Below are positions 59,578 through 64,000 of a stretch of DNA of 64,000 nt, piece after piece (positions within the stretch are counted from its first letter, which is position 1; each line of letters begins with the position of its first letter). The stretch is from Drechmeria coniospora (Eukaryota > Ascomycota > Sordariomycetes > Hypocreales > Ophiocordycipitaceae): positions 3,530,520-3,594,519 of the forward strand of contig NC_054389.1 in assembly GCF_001625195.1 (NCBI RefSeq). The letters run 5' to 3'. A program made the translations under genes and the position numbers. Under the pieces are notes generated by a model. It was not told the DNA's origin. It searched no databases and saw nothing but the letters and a program-made list of their open reading frames with translations.

Positions 59578-62038
59578 TCACACTTCGTGCGTCTTCGTCG
59601 GCCCTTCGCTGCTCGGAGGCTTCATCGACGCCGCCGCCGCCGTGGCGAACTGCACCTTGAACTTCTCTGCCTCGCCCGCGCTGGCGACCGTCGACGTGTC
59701 CCGCCGGCCCTGCCCACCAGTGCCGGCCGTCGCCGCCGCGAGGCTCTCCTCGGCGTCCCGAACCCGTCGCCGGAAGGCGAGCCGGTCGAGCAGCAGCTGC
59801 TGGCGGCCCCGCTCGAGCTCGCGCCGCTCCGACCGCAGCACCGATTCCATCTCGTTGAAGTACTTCAGCTTGAGCTCCAGCTTTTGCAGCATCACGTTGC
59901 AGGCCGCCGACACCAGTCGCGTCATCTCGCGCTCCTCGTGCGACGCAAACGCCGCCGCCCGAGCACCCGTCGAGGCGAGAGGGATCGAAGCCACCTCGGC
60001 CTTGCTCTTCTTCTTCGTCTCCGTCTTCGTCGCTGGCGCCGGCTCCTCGCGAGCGTCCACCTCCATCGAATCGGCCGCCGGCGCCGGCTCCTCACCGTCG
60101 TTGCCGCCCGCCTTGCCCTCGTCGGTCGCGCCGTTGAGCTGCTTCCGAAGGCTGCGTTTCAGCTCGTCGGCCGACGTCCTTGCCGCCGTCGCCGTCGTCT
60201 CGGGGTCGGCAAGGCTCGCGAGGAAGCCGACGATGGACAGGACGGGGTTGTCGACGACGTTGAACGGCAACGTGCCACGCTGGGCGCCGAGGTAGGACAT
60301 GCCCGTCGGAGGGTTGACGGCCGTCTCCGAGTCTAGGTACTTCTCCTCGATGTCGAGCTGCAGGAATTGCAGGACGCACTCCTCGCGGGTCCGCGTGCCC
60401 ACGTGGTCCGCGATCTCTCCCCAATCCTCGTCGAACCGCTCGAGCCCTTCGAGGAGGCGGAGCAGCTCGGCATCGGTCCATGGCAGGCCCAGGCCGACGC
60501 CCTTTGTGTAGTTCTTGTTCTCCATCTTGGTATACATGCTCGTCGTGTGGTTGGCGGGTATCCGGCCGCCCGTGAAGCACACGGGGCACAGGTCGGTCTG
60601 CTTGGACTTGGCCATCGGGTCCATCTGCGAGAAGTGGAAGTACACCCGCGTGCAGTCGTTGCCGCACTGGCAGCAGAAGACGGGAGACAGTGGGGCGCCG
60701 GCGGGCTCGCCCGCGCTCGAGACGCCGTTCGTCATGGGCGCCTCGTCGTTGGCGTTCGTTTCCGTCTTGGCCACGGCCGTCATCTTGGCGTTGGCCTCGT
60801 ACACGTTTCGGCCGATCTCGAGGTTCATGTCCGCCTTGGCCGCCGTCGGCGTGCTCGCCTTCCTGTCCGTGTCCACGTGCTTCTTGCCCTCGAGCACGAC
60901 CGGATCGGCCGACGGCTGCCATGCTTGGAGGCCACGGGGGGTGTCGCATATGATCTTGAAGTGACCGGTGAAGGGTGGGCCAACGTGCGACGGTCTTTGA
61001 TCCGCGTCCACCTGGCTCGATTGTTAGCGCCGACGACGGAAGCGGTATCGAGGAAGCTTTCGGTGGCAGTACCTGGTAGTTGATCAATCCCCATTGCTCG
61101 AGGAAGGCATGGACTCTCATGATGGAGCACACGTCGCCGGCAAGGTTGCGCCTCGCGGCCGTGACGGTGAGGTACTCGGAAGGGTTGAGACGATAGGTGT
61201 TGATCATGAAGTCACGATAGTCCTTGTAGACGGCCGCCGTCTTGCTCCTGTTCCTGTTGCTGAAAAACTCGGCCAGCGCCTTTCGCTCGATGGTGTGGAT
61301 GGCGTTCATGTCGAACCAGGTGCTGTAGCTCGGCAGGACGATGGCGTGCGTCTGGGCTGCGAGGTGGGCACGCGCTGCCGACTCCATCGCTTGCTTCGAC
61401 TTGACGTCCGGACCAGCAATGGCACCAGTCGTCGTATCGGTAGCCATGTCGGTGATGCCCGTCTCTGCCTGCGCAGGGCTGCCAGCTCCCAGCACGGCAC
61501 CCGCGGCAGCGTGATCGGTCGTGGTACCGGCGGCAGCTGCCTGACCAGTAGCGGACGCTTCGTGGCCGGTGGCCATGTCCTCGTGACCAGAATGGGCATC
61601 TGCGTCGCCGCCGTTCTCTCTCGTCGAGGCGCTGCTGGCGTGGGCAGGGGCCGCCGATTCCTCGGGGCTTGTGGGGGCGGGTGCAGGCGGTGCGTCGCCC
61701 ATCTCTTGGTCGGCACGGGTCATGGAATCGGTAGCGGGGCCCTCGGGAGCACTAGGTGTACCGTCGTGGGAAGCGACGACGGGAACGGATGGGGGGCTGT
61801 CCTCGGGCACGTCGCTCGACTCTGTCGCCTTGGCTTCTGACATGTGGACGTCTGCAGGGAGGGAAGCGAATTAGCTGTTGAGCAACCGACGCACGGCATC
61901 AGACTTGGTACCTTGGCCACCGGCGGCGGCGCCGTGGGGGGGTTGCAGCAGCGGCGGGCTCTCCAAAACAGGATTTCCATCTGGCGAAGTGCCACTGCCG
62001 CTGCCGGGGGAGCCGTGGGCGGCTGAATCTTCTTCCAT
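59578..62038 (-). CDS. RSC8: SWI/SNF-RSC chromatin remodelling subunit (Rsc8/Swi3 family)
   Basis: Rsc8/Swi3 (SMARCC) subunits dimerise to scaffold ATP-dependent nucleosome remodelling complexes. Exons 62038-61912, 61851-61073 and 61011-59578 give 779 residues. The first 150 residues are Ala/Gly/Thr-rich and disordered. The SWIRM domain follows ([45 protein letters not shown]). Next are a ZZ-like zinc motif ([18 protein letters not shown]), a SANT domain ([32 protein letters not shown]) and a C-terminal coiled coil ([31 protein letters not shown]). Exon 1 is supported by phase, GTACCA donor, GCTAATT branch and the join [11 protein letters not shown]; a start at 61843 would be the simpler alternative. 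Rsc8 is preferred over Swi3 by size and the single short coiled coil. Confidence 0.93.
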
Positions 62039-63263
62039 CGTGGGCCTGCTGTGCTTTGCTGCCTTGTGTTGCCTTGCGTTGCTACGTCGAGCGCGCCGCC
62101 GTCGTTGGTTGGCTGTCTACTCGAATGGATGCCTGCAGGCCGAGCAAGGGAAGGGAAGGGGAAGGAAGTGAAGAATGGGAGGATGAAAAATTAGCGACGC
62201 GTCAAGTGTTGCCCTGCGAGGGTCGGGACCAATCTTGCAGCGTGCGCAAACGCAAAGTGCCGTCCGTTCGACGTAGGTACCCAGGTAGGCTTGTAGGCGG
62301 GAGGTGCAACGTGTAGGTGGTAGGCCTTGGAGGGTCGCGAACAGGATGCAGTATCTGTAGGAACCTATGCGAGGGTGTTGGTGATGGTGTAGGCCCAGGC
62401 TAATGCTTCAGGGATCACCTGTGTGCTGGTCGAAGGCCGGCTTTTCCCTTTTGCGAAGCGGGCGTAGACGTGTTGCTAGTACGAGCGTAAGTACTAGGTA
62501 TGCAAGAATTTTGGCGCGACCAGCGACGGCAGGTCAGTGTGAGTGGTACGACTGGGGGAGAGGGGGGCGGGGGGACGCTGCATCGTCCTGCTATTAGTTT
62601 GCTGTCAAAATCCAGCCAAAGGGGGGATCGCATTGGCGAGCCGGCCAGTCACGCGTTCACCCATGTGACCCATGCATAATACAATACTTACATCTTTGTA
62701 GACAGTGCAACGAAGAACGCGCACTATGCAACACGTACTGTGACACGGTGCACTTGTACATGTACATGTATGGTGTATTACTGTACTTGGAATAATTTCC
62801 TATCATTAATTAAAACCTCATGATCCCGTAAAAGTACTGGGCGACAGGGAATGGCAGGAGAAGTTCTCGTGCTCTGTCACGTGAAACTATTACCTATATC
62901 TGGACGTACAAGGAAGGTACTGTACACACACTATGGATGATGTGAGTAGTTCCATATACAAACACAGTGCCATCTGGTGTCCAAATACTGTGACCCCGCC
63001 TGCGAGTACATGTGCTTACAGTACAGTAAAGTACGGAGTAAGGAGTACTAATATGCAAGTACTCCGTACCCAGCGAATTGACCCACAACAGGTACGGAGG
63101 AACGGCTCCCGAGCTGATGACCATCAGTACTGAAGGTCTCTATCCAACTATGAGACCGTCCCCGTTGCTCATGATACGGGCCCGAATGTAATACATCCGA
63201 CGACGAACCAAGCCGCCGTCTGCGCCAACCGCCACCGCCCCGGACAGCAGCTTCTACTTCACG
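62039..63263. other. Intergenic, divergent promoters of RSC8 and ETF-alpha
   Basis: No gene seen. GC-rich next to RSC8, then A/T-richer with TACGGAGTA/TACTCCGTA words at 63030-63070 and GTAC runs near 62755. Confidence 0.55.
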
Positions 63264-64000
63264 ATGCTCCCCACCGCCAGACAGCTCCTCGCTCGGCCGC
63301 GCCTTGGTCTTGTTACTTCATCCTTGCACCTTGCAACTGGCCGCAGCGGCCGGTTTCTTTCCACCCTCGCCATCCTCGAGCAACGGGATGGCCAGCTGAA
63401 CGCAGGTTCCCTGAGTGCTCTGACAGCCGCTGCAAAGCTCGGTGGCACCGTTCACGGCTTCATCGCTGGAAGCAAGGCGTCTGCCGCCGCCGAACAGGCC
63501 GCCAAGGTCGGCGGCGTCGAACAAATCATCACGGTGGATAACGAAGCCTATGAAAAGGTCGGCCGACGACTGTTCCTCTCCTTTGCTACTGCCTACGCCG
63601 CTGCCTCTATCGCGGCGGCTCCGGCAACCCTTTGCAGCATAGATGCTGACCTTGTCACGTAGGGACTTGCCGAAAATTATGCGCCTCTGCTGGTGGAGAA
63701 CATAAAAAAGGGCAGCTATACACATGTCATCACCGGCCATACGGCGTTTGGCAAAAATGTCGCCCCCAGGCTTGCGGCCCTCCTAGATTCCCAGCAAATC
63801 TCTGATGTCACGTCGATTGAAGACGAAAAAACCTTTGTTCGGCCCATCTATGCCGGCAACGCCATTGCCACCGTCGAGTCGTCCGATGCCGTCAAAATCC
63901 TCACCATCCGCGGCACAGCTTTTGCGCCCGCCGTTCCCGATTCCGGAAAGGCGTCCATCGTCCAAGGCGTCGACCCCAAGGCCGGATCGACGAGCGAGTG
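63264..64000 (+). CDS. etfA: Electron transfer flavoprotein alpha subunit, mitochondrial (5' part)
   Basis: ETF carries electrons from acyl-CoA dehydrogenases to ETF-ubiquinone oxidoreductase in the mitochondrial matrix. Exons 63264-63557 and 63663 onward join in phase; the window ends inside exon 2. The N-terminus (MLPTARQLLARPRLGLVTSS) is a mitochondrial presequence. The ETF N-terminal domain is seen in LAILEQRDGQLNAGSLSALT, GGTVHGFIAGS, VDNEAYEK and, after the intron, GLAENYAPLL, HVITGHTAFGKNVAPRLAALL and SDVTSIEDEKTF. The FAD-binding C-terminal domain lies beyond the window. The 105-nt intron has a GTCGGC donor, a weak one, and a GCTGACC branch site before TAG. A readthrough would stop at 63660. 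Confidence 0.94.

Overview
The window reads as nuclear DNA of a filamentous ascomycete (Pezizomycotina), most likely Hypocreales. Genes are GC-rich and single-copy, with short spliceosomal introns (about 56-230 nt) that have GTRNGT donors and CTRAY branch sites 10-30 nt before the acceptor. Two chitin synthases, CYP61 (ERG5), a Hsp88-type Hsp110 and a Fot/pogo transposon fit this. The species cannot be fixed from sequence alone. Exon coordinates below come from reading-frame phase plus remembered family sequences, not from transcript data.

Layout. 0-5.5 kb: 3' end of a class V/VII chitin synthase, then convergent URB1 (60S biogenesis). 5.5-12.5 kb: a sparse stretch with a conserved hypothetical gene, a Yip1-family Golgi/ER membrane protein and a mitochondrial single-domain rhodanese. 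12.7-14.8 kb: a complete but dead Fot/pogo-type DNA transposon with about 94-bp inverted ends and a TA target duplication. 15.6-17.6 kb: ERG5. 20.1-24.0 kb: UPF2/NMD2. 24-27 kb: gene-poor DNA holding a 40-bp ERG5 fragment, a decayed Gly/Ser/His repeat tract and a strong hairpin. 27-29.2 kb: a class VI-type chitin synthase. 30.7-39.5 kb: Hsp88/Sse1, eIF5B and eIF5A. 41.6-48.3 kb: COG3, a TBC Rab-GAP and the NatB catalytic subunit. 49.1-50.8 kb: a small secreted six-cysteine protein and a damaged tandem paralogue. 52.3-62 kb: adenylyl-cyclase-associated protein, carnitine acetyltransferase and an RSC8/SWI3-type chromatin remodeller subunit. 63.3 kb to the end: the 5' part of ETF-alpha.

Most genes are housekeeping and unlinked in function, though short themes recur: translation and proteostasis (Hsp88, eIF5B, eIF5A, with UPF2 and URB1 further off), Golgi trafficking (Yip1, COG3, TBC GAP) and fatty-acid/acetyl-CoA metabolism (CAT2, ETF-alpha). 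The least explained parts are the six-cysteine secreted pair, the scrambled 24-26.4 kb interval, and an intergenic DNA full of GTAC, TACTCCGTA and TACGGAGTA words.
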